From: an uncultured Aquimarina sp.
Lineage (GTDB): Bacteria; Bacteroidota; Bacteroidia; Flavobacteriales; Flavobacteriaceae
Length of the DNA stretch: 64,000 nucleotides
NCBI RefSeq assembly: GCF_947495315.1
Contig: NZ_CANLYD010000001.1
Span: forward strand, 62,001-126,000
Reading direction: 5' to 3'
Made by a program: the position numbers and the translations under genes. Position 1 is the first letter of the stretch. The number at the start of each line of letters is the position of its first letter. Positions 43,912 to 52,639 of this stretch are shown here, piece by piece. Below the pieces are notes generated by a model. That model was not told the origin of the DNA. It was given only the letters and a program-made list of their open reading frames with translations, and did no database searches.

Positions 43912-45273
43912 ATGAGTTATCATTTAAACGAATATTTTAAAAAGAATACGGAGGCTGCACCACTTGCAGTCTTTCGTATTTTTTTTGGTTTGATGATGTT
44001 GATTAGTATTATTCGTTTTTGGAGTTATGGGTGGATAGACAAATTATATATCAAACCTACTTTCTTCTTCTCATATTATGCTTTTGATTTTATTAAACCT
44101 ATCGGTGTTTACACCTATTTAATTTTTGTTTTATGTGGTGTTTCTTCAGTATTTGTAGCGATTGGATATAAATACAGAATAGCCATTATAACATTTTTTC
44201 TAAGCTTTACCTACATAGAATTAATGGATAAAACCACGTATCTCAATCATTATTATTTTATTAGTATCCTGAGTTTTTTACTTATTTTTTTACCGGCTAA
44301 TGCCTATTATTCATTGGATGCTAAGATAAAGAGAGCATCTTTTCAGAAAGTACCAATCTGGACAATTGATGCGATAAAATTATTATTAGGAATTGTTTAT
44401 TTCTATGCAGGTTTGGCAAAGCTAAATTCTGATTGGTTGCTAAAAGCAATGCCACTAAAAATTTGGTTGCCTTCTAAATATGATATACCATTAATAGGAG
44501 ATCTGATGCAACAAGAATGGGTGCATTATGCTTTTAGTTATACAGGTGCTATTTATGACTTAACGATTCCATTTTTACTTTTATATAGAAAGACTAGGGT
44601 TTTTGGTTTTGTAATGGTAGTTGTGTTCCATGTTTTAACAAGAGTGCTTTTTCCGATAGGTATGTTCCCTTATATCATGATTGTAGGAGCATTAATATTT
44701 TTCGATAGTAGTGTTCATCATAAAATACTACAATTCATTTCTAAAATATGTGGCATAAATAAAACAAATTTTGATACAAATAGAGTGTTGGTTTTCCTGC
44801 AAATTAAAACCAAAATTATGACATCAGTATTAGGATTGTTTTTTGTGATTCAATTATTTTTGCCGTTTCGATATATGCTATATCCTGGGGAGTTATTTTG
44901 GACAGAAGAAGGGTATCGTTTTTCTTGGCGAGTGATGTTAATGGAAAAAGCTGGATATGCCAATTTTAAGATTGTAGATGAGAAAACAGGAAAGAGATTT
45001 TATGTGGATAATGATGATTTTCTAACTCCTTTTCAACAAAAACAGATGGCTACACAGCCTGATTTTATATTGGAGTATGCGCATTATCTTAAAACACATT
45101 TCGAAAATCAAGGGCATCAGAATATACAGGTATTTGTGGAAAGTCATGTAGCGCTTAACGGAAGATTAAGCAGTCAATATATAGATTCTAATGTGGATCT
45201 GGGAAAACAAAAAGAATCATTTAAACATAAAACGTGGATTATTCCATTTAAGGATGAAATTAAGGGATTGTAA
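43912..45273 (+). CDS. HTTM (vitamin-K-dependent-carboxylase-like) membrane protein
   Basis: This 453-residue protein has about eight membrane helices in an HTTM domain (PLAVFRIFFGLMMLISIIRF near the start, GIVYFYAGLAKLNSDWL in the middle, MLYPGELFWTEEGYRFSWRVML before a soluble tail of about 110 residues). Bacterial HTTM proteins have no settled substrate. It lies 18 bases after the imelysin gene, and its 3' end overlaps the receptor gene by 20 bases, so it belongs to this operon. Confidence 0.88.
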   Translation: MSYHLNEYFKKNTEAAPLAVFRIFFGLMMLISIIRFWSYGWIDKLYIKPTFFFSYYAFDFIKPIGVYTYLIFVLCGVSSVFVAIGYKYRIAIITFFLSFTYIELMDKTTYLNHYYFISILSFLLIFLPANAYYSLDAKIKRASFQKVPIWTIDAIKLLLGIVYFYAGLAKLNSDWLLKAMPLKIWLPSKYDIPLIGDLMQQEWVHYAFSYTGAIYDLTIPFLLLYRKTRVFGFVMVVVFHVLTRVLFPIGMFPYIMIVGALIFFDSSVHHKILQFISKICGINKTNFDTNRVLVFLQIKTKIMTSVLGLFFVIQLFLPFRYMLYPGELFWTEEGYRFSWRVMLMEKAGYANFKIVDEKTGKRFYVDNDDFLTPFQQKQMATQPDFILEYAHYLKTHFENQGHQNIQVFVESHVALNGRLSSQYIDSNVDLGKQKESFKHKTWIIPFKDEIKGL

Positions 45274-47725
45274 TGTAGTTATCTTTTTTTTATTAATAAC
45301 TACAATCGTTTCAGCGCAGTATACGATAAAAGGAGTTGTAAGAAATCAAAATAGTCAACCTGTTCAAGGTGCGGAGGTTTATAATAGAACTACTGGACAA
45401 CAAACAATAACAAAAGGAGATGGAAGTTTTGAGTTTGCTGAGTTAGTAGAAGGATCATATTTTCTTACAGTTTTTAGTTTTGATTATGAGATTTTAGAAC
45501 AAGAGGTTACTATTAGTAAGGATACTGAGATTAAGCTGGTTTTGAACCTTTTGGGAGAAGAGTTGTCGGAAGTAATTGTGACTCAGCGAAGAGAAAAGGT
45601 GTTTGGACTTAAACAATTAAAACCAGTAGAAGGAACAGCGATATATGCAGGAAAGAAAAGTGAAGTAGTATTGTTGAGTAATGTTCAAGGTAATTTGGCT
45701 TCTAATAATGCCAGACAAATTTATGCGCAAGTTGCCGGTTTAAATATTTATGAGAATAGTAGTGGAGGATTACAGCTTAACATTGGGGGGAGAGGATTGG
45801 ATCCGAATCGTACGGCAAATTTTAATACTCGTCAGAATGGTTATGATATTAGCGCTGATGTGTTAGGATATCCAGAAAGTTATTATACGCCACCAGCAGA
45901 AGCGATTGAAGAAATACAGGTAGTTCGTGGAGCAGCTTCTTTACAATATGGGACACAATTCGGTGGGTTGTTAAACTTTAAAATGAAGAGGCCAAATCCA
46001 AATAAAAAAATAGAATTGGTTTCTCGTCAAACATTAGGTTCTTATAATCTTTTTACCAGTTTCAATAGTTTAGGAGGTACCATTGGTAAGTTTAGTTATT
46101 ATACCTTTTTTAATTATAAAAAAGGGGATGGATTTAGAGCTAATTCCGAGTTTGATTCTAAGAATGCCTATTTCCATTTAGGATATCAGTTGTCTGATAA
46201 AACAAAGTTGATCGGAGAATTTACATATTTAGATTATTTGGCAAAACAACCAGGAGGTTTAACAGATACCCAATTTAATATAGATCCTGCATTTAGTAAC
46301 AGAACTAGAAATTGGTTTGATGTAAATTGGAAATTATTTTCCTTGAAACTAGAACATGAATTTTCTGACAAGACTGATTTTAGTCTTAATTTATTTGGAT
46401 TAGATGCTTCGAGATCAGCGGTTGGTTTTAGAGGGATTCCGGGTAGTCTAAATACTAATCCTATTACAGATGTAGATGAAGTTGATGGATCTGGTAATTT
46501 TGTAAACTCAAGGGATCTTATTGTTGATAATTTTAGAAATTGGGGTGCAGAAGCAAGGCTACTTACTAGATATCAATTATGGGATGAGGAGTCAGTTTTT
46601 CTTATTGGTTCGAAATATTATAAAGCTTCTAATGATTCAAGGCAAGGGTCGGGAGGTATTGGATCAGGACCAAATTTTAATTTTCAAGATGAAGCTTTTC
46701 CTGATTATCCAAATCAATCTTCTTTTGATTTTCCTAATGTTAACCTAGCTGTTTTTGGAGAGAACATATTTAAATTATCTGATAAATTTTCGGTTACTCC
46801 TGGATTTAGATTTGAATATATTAAGACAGAAAGTCAAGGAACGTTTAATAATGTAATATTTGATAATGCGGGCAACCCTATTGCTAATAGTATAGAGACA
46901 GATAATAGAGAATTGGATCGATCTTTTTTCCTTTTCGGAATAGGGTCGAGTTATAAAATTAGTAACTCTTTAGAAGCGTATGCGAATGTCTCACAGAATT
47001 ATAGATCGATCACTTTTAGTGATATTAGAGTTGTTAGTCCAACATTTAGAGTTGACCCAGATATAGGAGATGAAGAGGGATTTACTGCTGATATCGGAAT
47101 ACGAGGTAGGTTAAACAATATGTTATCTTATGATATCAGTGTTTTTGGATTAGTGTATGATGATAGAATTGGTATTGTATTTAATGATAGGGCCGAGCGA
47201 GTAAGAGGAAATATTGGAGATGCATTTATATATGGAGTCGAGAGTTTTGTGGATTGGAATGTTTGGAATACTTTCTCAGAGGGTAATGAAAACTATAGAT
47301 TAAACTTGTTCGCTAATACTTCCTTTACTACTTCAGAGTATACGTCATCTGATCTTTCTGGAGTTGAAGGAAATAAAGTAGAGTTTATACCAGAGGTTAA
47401 TTTGAAAGCAGGGCTGAAATTTGGTTATAAGAACTTCCTAGCAAACATACAATATACATATCTTGCTGAGCAATTTACGGATGTTTCTAATGCTGCTGTG
47501 GCATTAGATGGAGATAACAGAAATGGTATTATAGGAGAAATACCGTCTTATTCAATTTTAGATCTATCACTATCCTATACCTATAAAAAGTTCAAACTAG
47601 AAACTGGAATAAATAATCTTTTGGATGAAAGTTATTTTACACAAAGAGCAACAGGATATCCTGGGCCAGGAATTATTCCTTCTGATCCTTTAACTTGGTA
47701 TGCTACTTTGCAATTTAAGTGGTAG
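45254..47725 (+). CDS. TonB-dependent outer-membrane receptor (FecA-like)
   Basis: This 823-residue protein starts at the ATG inside the end of the HTTM gene, giving signal peptide MKLRDCNVVIFFLLITTIVSAQ. A CarboxypepD-like beta-sandwich domain (about 22-105) precedes the plug (about 125-245, ending EIQVVRGAASLQYGTQFGGLL) and a 22-strand barrel that ends TWYATLQFKW with a terminal aromatic. Sequence is closest in character to iron(III)-chelate receptors. The operon with imelysin and the operator-like palindromes supports iron uptake. Confidence 0.92.
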   Translation: MKLRDCNVVIFFLLITTIVSAQYTIKGVVRNQNSQPVQGAEVYNRTTGQQTITKGDGSFEFAELVEGSYFLTVFSFDYEILEQEVTISKDTEIKLVLNLLGEELSEVIVTQRREKVFGLKQLKPVEGTAIYAGKKSEVVLLSNVQGNLASNNARQIYAQVAGLNIYENSSGGLQLNIGGRGLDPNRTANFNTRQNGYDISADVLGYPESYYTPPAEAIEEIQVVRGAASLQYGTQFGGLLNFKMKRPNPNKKIELVSRQTLGSYNLFTSFNSLGGTIGKFSYYTFFNYKKGDGFRANSEFDSKNAYFHLGYQLSDKTKLIGEFTYLDYLAKQPGGLTDTQFNIDPAFSNRTRNWFDVNWKLFSLKLEHEFSDKTDFSLNLFGLDASRSAVGFRGIPGSLNTNPITDVDEVDGSGNFVNSRDLIVDNFRNWGAEARLLTRYQLWDEESVFLIGSKYYKASNDSRQGSGGIGSGPNFNFQDEAFPDYPNQSSFDFPNVNLAVFGENIFKLSDKFSVTPGFRFEYIKTESQGTFNNVIFDNAGNPIANSIETDNRELDRSFFLFGIGSSYKISNSLEAYANVSQNYRSITFSDIRVVSPTFRVDPDIGDEEGFTADIGIRGRLNNMLSYDISVFGLVYDDRIGIVFNDRAERVRGNIGDAFIYGVESFVDWNVWNTFSEGNENYRLNLFANTSFTTSEYTSSDLSGVEGNKVEFIPEVNLKAGLKFGYKNFLANIQYTYLAEQFTDVSNAAVALDGDNRNGIIGEIPSYSILDLSLSYTYKKFKLETGINNLLDESYFTQRATGYPGPGIIPSDPLTWYATLQFKW

Positions 47726-47821
47726 TTTATATAAGATTTAACTTTTGTTTACTTATATAATTAACTTTTGTTCAATCTCTGGTTTTGGTTTTAATCTATA
47801 AATTTGTTCAAAACACACGTT

Positions 47822-48334
47822 ATGAAAGAGTTTGAGGGTTATGATAATATGATGGCAGAGTACTATAATGCTAGTTCAGCACTTGTTTTGCCACTTTCTT
47901 CTTGGGAGTTTTATGGAGAACATAACTGGTTTTTTAATAGTTTTAAGAAAGACCTTGATTCCTTGAGCAAAATCACCAAAAAGTGGGATTTTGATAATAT
48001 TTATCATAACGAGTTGGTAAATAAGCAATCAGTAATAGTTGTAACTAATCCCAATCTTGAAATAGTATATGCTACCCATAACATAGAGAAAATGAGTGGA
48101 TATACTTCTGAAGAAGTAATAGGTAACTCCCCTAAAATGTTTCAAGGTAAACAAACCGATCCTAAAATATCTAAGGTTATAAGAACTGCAATAGATAAGG
48201 AAGAGCCATTTGAAGTTTCTATTGTTAATTATAAAAAAGATAAATCTCCATATTTATGTCATATCAAGGGCTTTCCGGTACGTGATAAACGCGGTAGACT
48301 TGTTAATTACATAGCTTTTGAACAGGCTGCGTAG
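47822..48334 (+). CDS. Short PAS protein, LOV-like but lacking the photo-active Cys
   Basis: This 170-residue protein is taken from the ATG at 47822 (a TTG six codons earlier is the alternative). Residues 1-65 are helical and unassigned. The PAS domain (about 68-168) resembles LOV domains: GNSPKMFQGKQTD, then IRTAIDKEEPFEVSIVNYKKDKSPY and GFPVRDKRGRLVNYIAFEQ. At the GRNCRFLQG position of true LOV domains the Cys is Pro, so flavin-cysteinyl photochemistry is not expected. It has no output domain. It lies 96 bases after the receptor gene and may be the operon's last gene. Confidence 0.8.
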   Translation: MKEFEGYDNMMAEYYNASSALVLPLSSWEFYGEHNWFFNSFKKDLDSLSKITKKWDFDNIYHNELVNKQSVIVVTNPNLEIVYATHNIEKMSGYTSEEVIGNSPKMFQGKQTDPKISKVIRTAIDKEEPFEVSIVNYKKDKSPYLCHIKGFPVRDKRGRLVNYIAFEQAA

Positions 48335-48637
48335 TTCTTTTTCAATTTTTTTTTTAAAACAAGCACTTTTTATAACTAGTGCTATTCTAATTTTAGTCAA
48401 AATTTATTATTGATGAAATTATTTTCCTTGTTATCTATTCAGTTAATAGTTTTGAGTTAATAATTTACCTTTTTCTGTACTTCTATTAGATAAAGAAGTA
48501 TTGAGAATAGAATTTCAAATTTTTAAAAAACTATTCTCAATATATCTTTCCTAAGTTTCCTTTTAGGAATTTTCAAAATGTATACCTTGTTATTTTTAGC
48601 CCACTTTTACAGCTTATTTTCATTCTAATCTATTCGA
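48335..48637. other. Convergent intergenic region with an 11-bp hairpin
   Basis: No gene is seen. ATTGAGAATAG (48500-48510) and CTATTCTCAAT (48531-48541) form a perfect inverted repeat with a 20-base loop between two convergent genes. There is no adjacent T-run, so intrinsic termination is uncertain. Confidence 0.5.
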
Positions 48638-51600
48638 TTAGTTGCTAGCTCTTTTAGGATATTGAGGTCTTTTACGCTCTTTTGGCGGATTGTTTTTTAG
48701 TTCTTTTAAGGCTATTTCTATGGCTTTTTCTAATTGAGGGTCCTTTCCTTTAATTACTTCAGAGGGTAATTGTTCTACTTCTATATCTGGTGCTACACCA
48801 ACATTTTCTACTATGAAACCATCTTCTGTCCAAATTGCAACATTTGGAGCTGTAACACTGGCGCCGTCAATAAATTCTGGAAACCCTAAAACTCCAACTA
48901 AACCACCCCATGTTCGTTTACCTACCATTTGTCCTACTTTAAATTTTCTAAACATCCATGGTAGCATATCTCCACCAGATCCAGCAGTTTCGTCAATGAT
49001 CATTACTTTAGGTCCCTGAATAGACGCACTTGGTGTTTTTAAATCTTTTCCATATCTGAAATTCCAATGAGATTGATAAGGATTTAATAATAAGTTGATG
49101 TAATAATCTGCTATTTGACCACCTCCATTAAAACGCTCATCAATAATAATGGCTTTTTTATTAGCTTGAGGAAAGAAATATCTTTTAAAATATTCATGAC
49201 CCGCACCGGCAGTATTTGGAACATATACATAAGCAACTTCTCCGTTGGTAGCTTCGTGTACTTTTTTAAGGTTTCCTTCAACCCAATCACGATTACGTAA
49301 TCGATATTCGCTTGATATGGGTGTCACTTTTACAACTCTAGAATCTTTATAGGTGTTATTAGCACCTACAGTAATTTCGATAATTTTGTTAGCAGTATTC
49401 TCGAAAACACTAAAAAGGTTCATAGTGGCTTTTAAGTCTACTCCGTTTACGGCCAATAGGTAATCTCCTTTATTGACTAATACTCCAGGTTCTGTTAGTG
49501 GGGATCTTAAATCAGGATTCCAATTTAAGCCACCATAGATTTTCTTAAATCGATATCTGTTGTTTGTTATTTCATAATCAGCACCAAGAAGACCTCCAGG
49601 AATTCTTTCGGGAGTATTCAATTTTTCTCCACCTCCTTGTAATCTATGATGCCCTACAGATAATTCACTACACATCCATTGTATCACTCTATTAAGATCA
49701 TTCCTACAAGAAAGATGAGGTAAAAACTGTCGGTATTTCTTTTTCATTCCTTTCCAATCGGAGCCATGCATTCCAGGATCATAAAAATAATCACGATTGA
49801 TTCGCCATGCTTCTTCGAAAATATTTTCCCATTCATTTATTGGGCTCATTTTTACTTTTATTTCGCTAACTTTTAAGGTTCCTTTTCCGTCTTTTGGCTT
49901 TTTAGCTATTTCTGTTATTATCCATTTATTATTTTTTTGATAGAGCATTTTTTTGCCATTAGAGGAAATAGCATAATTATCCAATTCCATTACTTTAGTG
50001 TCTTTACGTTCCTTTAGATCGTATTCGTGTAGAGAAGAAGGAATTGAACGATCTAGAGGGTTCGATGAAATGTATAAGATCTTATTAGCTTGCCCCGAAT
50101 TTAATTCACTATAGTTACCTGCTTTTATAGGTATATCAATGATTCTATTTTGTATTCCGTCAATATCAATTTGCAGCAATTTCTTGGAATCTTCATCTTC
50201 TGAATCTTTATCTTTTTCTTTAACTTCTTCTTCTTCATCGCTTTCTTTTGCAAAAGGAGAAATGATATCTTTTCTAAGTGTAGCTAGATAAATAGAATTG
50301 CTAGATGTCATATCTTGATTAGACTGATCAAACCAGTTAACAACCGGTCCAGCATCGGTAGAAGCAAAGAAGTAAATATAATCGCCACTAGGATCAAAAA
50401 TAGGATTGGTAGCATTACTTAATCCGTCACTAATAGGATGTGATTTGGATTCTTCTATGTGATGTAAAAATACTTGTTCGTAGTTAGAATCTATGATTTT
50501 CGAATAAACAATCCATTTAGAATCCTTAGACCAATCTCCAAAAATATTTCTGAAAGCTCCTGGAACATAATATTCATCATTGGCAATTTTAGAAACCTTT
50601 TTAGAAGCAATATCTAAAATATATAAATTTCTACCATTATCCGAAAAGCTTATTTTTTTGCTATCTGGAGACCAATTTGTATAAGCATAAAAACCAGTAC
50701 CAGGAATTTTAAATCTTTGAGGATCTCCTTTACCATCTTGGGATTTAATATATAATTCATATTCTCCTGAATCATCAGAGAAGTAAGCAATACTTTTTCC
50801 ATCAGGAGACCAAGCCGGATATTTTTCATGACTTCCAGGGCTTTGTGTTAGATTTCTAGGATCTCCTTTGCTTTCTGGAACGGTTATAATTTCTCCTCGA
50901 TAATCAAAAACAGCTCTTTTTCCCGAGGGAGATATATTAGCGGAGCGTATATATTCGGAGCCACTTACATACCTGTCACGTAACTCTAAAAGATCTGTAG
51001 CTATCCCTATGGTTAGTTTGGTGCTTTTTTTTGTGCTGATATCATAGGTGTGGAGGTAACCAGCTTGTTCAAAAATTATTTTATTAGTTCCTAAATCTGC
51101 ATTAGTAATTGGAAATTTATCAAATTGAGTAAGTTGTTCTATTGTTTTCGAGCTTATCTGATAAGAAAATAAATTAAATTCTCCATTTCGGTCACTCAAA
51201 AAGAATATAGTGTCATCTTTCCACATGGGTTGTACATCATTACTTCCATCTTTAGGTTGCGGAATTTTTATAATAGATTTATCTGCAAAAGAAAACAGCC
51301 ATATATTTGCTGTTGTACCACCTCTATAGTTTTTCCACTGATGAAAACGTTCTCTTATTGGAGTGTAAGCCATATGCTTTCCGTCTGGTGAATAAGTAGC
51401 ATGCCATGCATTTGGTATTTCTAATTCGGTTGGGAAACCACCATTGATAGAAACTTGATAAAGCTTTGAATATCGGTTGGTATGAATTGCTCTTTGAGAG
51501 TTGAAAAGTACCGAGTTGCCATCAGGAGAGAATCCCAATGTAGTGTCTCTCATTGGGTGCCAGGTGAGTCTTTTAGGAATTCCTCCTTCTACCGGAATGA

Positions 51601-51889
51601 TAAAAACATCAACATTTCCGTCGTATTCTGCACTAAAAGCAATAAGCTTACCATCGGGAGAAAAAACAGGGTTAGATTCTATCCCCTCATCTATAGTAAG
51701 CCTACGAGGTTGAGTTCCATCTGATTTAGCCACCCAAAGATCTTCCGCATAAACAAAAGCAATATTTGATTGGCTGATCGCTGGTGTATGTAACATTCGG
51801 GTGTCATTAGGATCTGTAGCATAAGATTTGATAGAATACAAAACTGTTAAAAGCAGTATTCTATAAAGAGTCGAGTTTAAATTTTTCAT
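48638..51889 (-). CDS. Tricorn-protease-like S41 peptidase with beta-propeller
   Basis: This 1083-residue protein has a signal peptide and then PD40/WD-like propeller blades (repeated FSPDGK, YSPDGKH, WSPDGKSIAY, WSPDSKKISF) over about 30-560. An acidic linker (EEEEVKEKDKDSEDED) precedes a second beta domain, a PDZ-like region (about 770-840) and the S41 catalytic domain with the nucleophile Ser971 in AGSGGDMLPW. It is a periplasmic or secreted peptide-degrading enzyme. It is encoded alone. Confidence 0.92.
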   Translation of the reverse strand: MKNLNSTLYRILLLTVLYSIKSYATDPNDTRMLHTPAISQSNIAFVYAEDLWVAKSDGTQPRRLTIDEGIESNPVFSPDGKLIAFSAEYDGNVDVFIIPVEGGIPKRLTWHPMRDTTLGFSPDGNSVLFNSQRAIHTNRYSKLYQVSINGGFPTELEIPNAWHATYSPDGKHMAYTPIRERFHQWKNYRGGTTANIWLFSFADKSIIKIPQPKDGSNDVQPMWKDDTIFFLSDRNGEFNLFSYQISSKTIEQLTQFDKFPITNADLGTNKIIFEQAGYLHTYDISTKKSTKLTIGIATDLLELRDRYVSGSEYIRSANISPSGKRAVFDYRGEIITVPESKGDPRNLTQSPGSHEKYPAWSPDGKSIAYFSDDSGEYELYIKSQDGKGDPQRFKIPGTGFYAYTNWSPDSKKISFSDNGRNLYILDIASKKVSKIANDEYYVPGAFRNIFGDWSKDSKWIVYSKIIDSNYEQVFLHHIEESKSHPISDGLSNATNPIFDPSGDYIYFFASTDAGPVVNWFDQSNQDMTSSNSIYLATLRKDIISPFAKESDEEEEVKEKDKDSEDEDSKKLLQIDIDGIQNRIIDIPIKAGNYSELNSGQANKILYISSNPLDRSIPSSLHEYDLKERKDTKVMELDNYAISSNGKKMLYQKNNKWIITEIAKKPKDGKGTLKVSEIKVKMSPINEWENIFEEAWRINRDYFYDPGMHGSDWKGMKKKYRQFLPHLSCRNDLNRVIQWMCSELSVGHHRLQGGGEKLNTPERIPGGLLGADYEITNNRYRFKKIYGGLNWNPDLRSPLTEPGVLVNKGDYLLAVNGVDLKATMNLFSVFENTANKIIEITVGANNTYKDSRVVKVTPISSEYRLRNRDWVEGNLKKVHEATNGEVAYVYVPNTAGAGHEYFKRYFFPQANKKAIIIDERFNGGGQIADYYINLLLNPYQSHWNFRYGKDLKTPSASIQGPKVMIIDETAGSGGDMLPWMFRKFKVGQMVGKRTWGGLVGVLGFPEFIDGASVTAPNVAIWTEDGFIVENVGVAPDIEVEQLPSEVIKGKDPQLEKAIEIALKELKNNPPKERKRPQYPKRASN

Positions 51890-52150
51890 GACTTTTTTGA
51901 TTGATGAAGATTTGTGTTTTTTATTTAATGAACTAAATTAAGTGTTTATGAATTGGATTTTGTTAATCATATTTTAAAGTAATATAGTTTTAGAAATTTT
52001 AAGACAAATAAATGAGTGTGTGAATATCAATATTGAAGCCTATATACCTTGCTGTTTAGCTTTCATGATCTTAAATTTTTAATTGATTATAAATTCCGAA
52101 TACTATTGTTTGTTGGTTTGTTAATCTGTTGTTAAACATATTTAGCTGTT
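51890..52150. other. AT-rich intergenic region
   Basis: It separates the divergent tricorn gene and the small secreted-protein gene. I see no open frame of note and no clear promoter for the tricorn gene. Confidence 0.4.
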
Positions 52151-52178
52151 GTAACAACGCTGGATTTCTATTCGTCTT
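52151..52178 (+). promoter_or_regulatory. ECF-type promoter of the small secreted protein
   Basis: GTAACA (52151-52156), a 16-base spacer and CGTCTT (52173-52178) resemble ECF promoters (AAC and CGTC cores). The transcript would start about 25 bases before the ATG. Confidence 0.55.
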
Positions 52179-52208
52179 ATAAGTATAAATCAATAAAAAA
52201 CGAATAGA

Positions 52209-52541
52209 ATGAAAACATTAAATGTTATGCTGTTAGCAGCGGTATTTGCAATAAGTAGTATTGCAAGTGCAAGTACGAAATCGACAGAACCAGAAACTAG
52301 TTTTACAGAAGAGGTAAAAGAATTATTGAAAAAACCTTCATTTAAAATTGATAATGAAATTAAAGCCAAGGTAGTTTTTACCCTTAATGCAGAAGGTGAA
52401 ATTGTCGTGCTCTCGGTTGATTCTGAAAGTGAAATAGTAAAAAGTTTTATCAAGAACAGATTGAACTATCAGAAAATTGAAACAAAATTAGAAACAGGAA
52501 TCAAATTTTATACAATACCAGTTCGGGTAGTTGCCTCGTAA
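52209..52541 (+). CDS. Small secreted protein of unknown function
   Basis: This 110-residue protein has signal peptide MKTLNVMLLAAVFAISSIASAS. The mature part contains FKIDNEIKAKVVFTLNAEGEIVVLSVDSESEIVKSFIKNRLNYQKIE, a layout like the TonB C-terminal-type fold seen in many small Flavobacteria proteins, with no membrane helix after the signal. It is preceded by an ECF-like promoter, so it may be a stress-response product. Confidence 0.7.
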   Translation: MKTLNVMLLAAVFAISSIASASTKSTEPETSFTEEVKELLKKPSFKIDNEIKAKVVFTLNAEGEIVVLSVDSESEIVKSFIKNRLNYQKIETKLETGIKFYTIPVRVVAS

Positions 52542-52560
52542 AATATAGTTTTAATAAAAG

Positions 52561-52590
52561 AAAATCCTGGACTCATCATCTGGGATTTTT
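52561..52590. terminator. Terminator between convergent genes
   Basis: AAAATCC and GGATTTT pair around a 15-base loop, flanked by A-run and T-run on the two sides. It can serve both the small secreted gene and the methyltransferase gene. Confidence 0.65.
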
Positions 52591-52639
52591 GTTTGATTTG
52601 TCTTATTGAATGTTATTGTTTCTCAAAATTGGTTTTACA

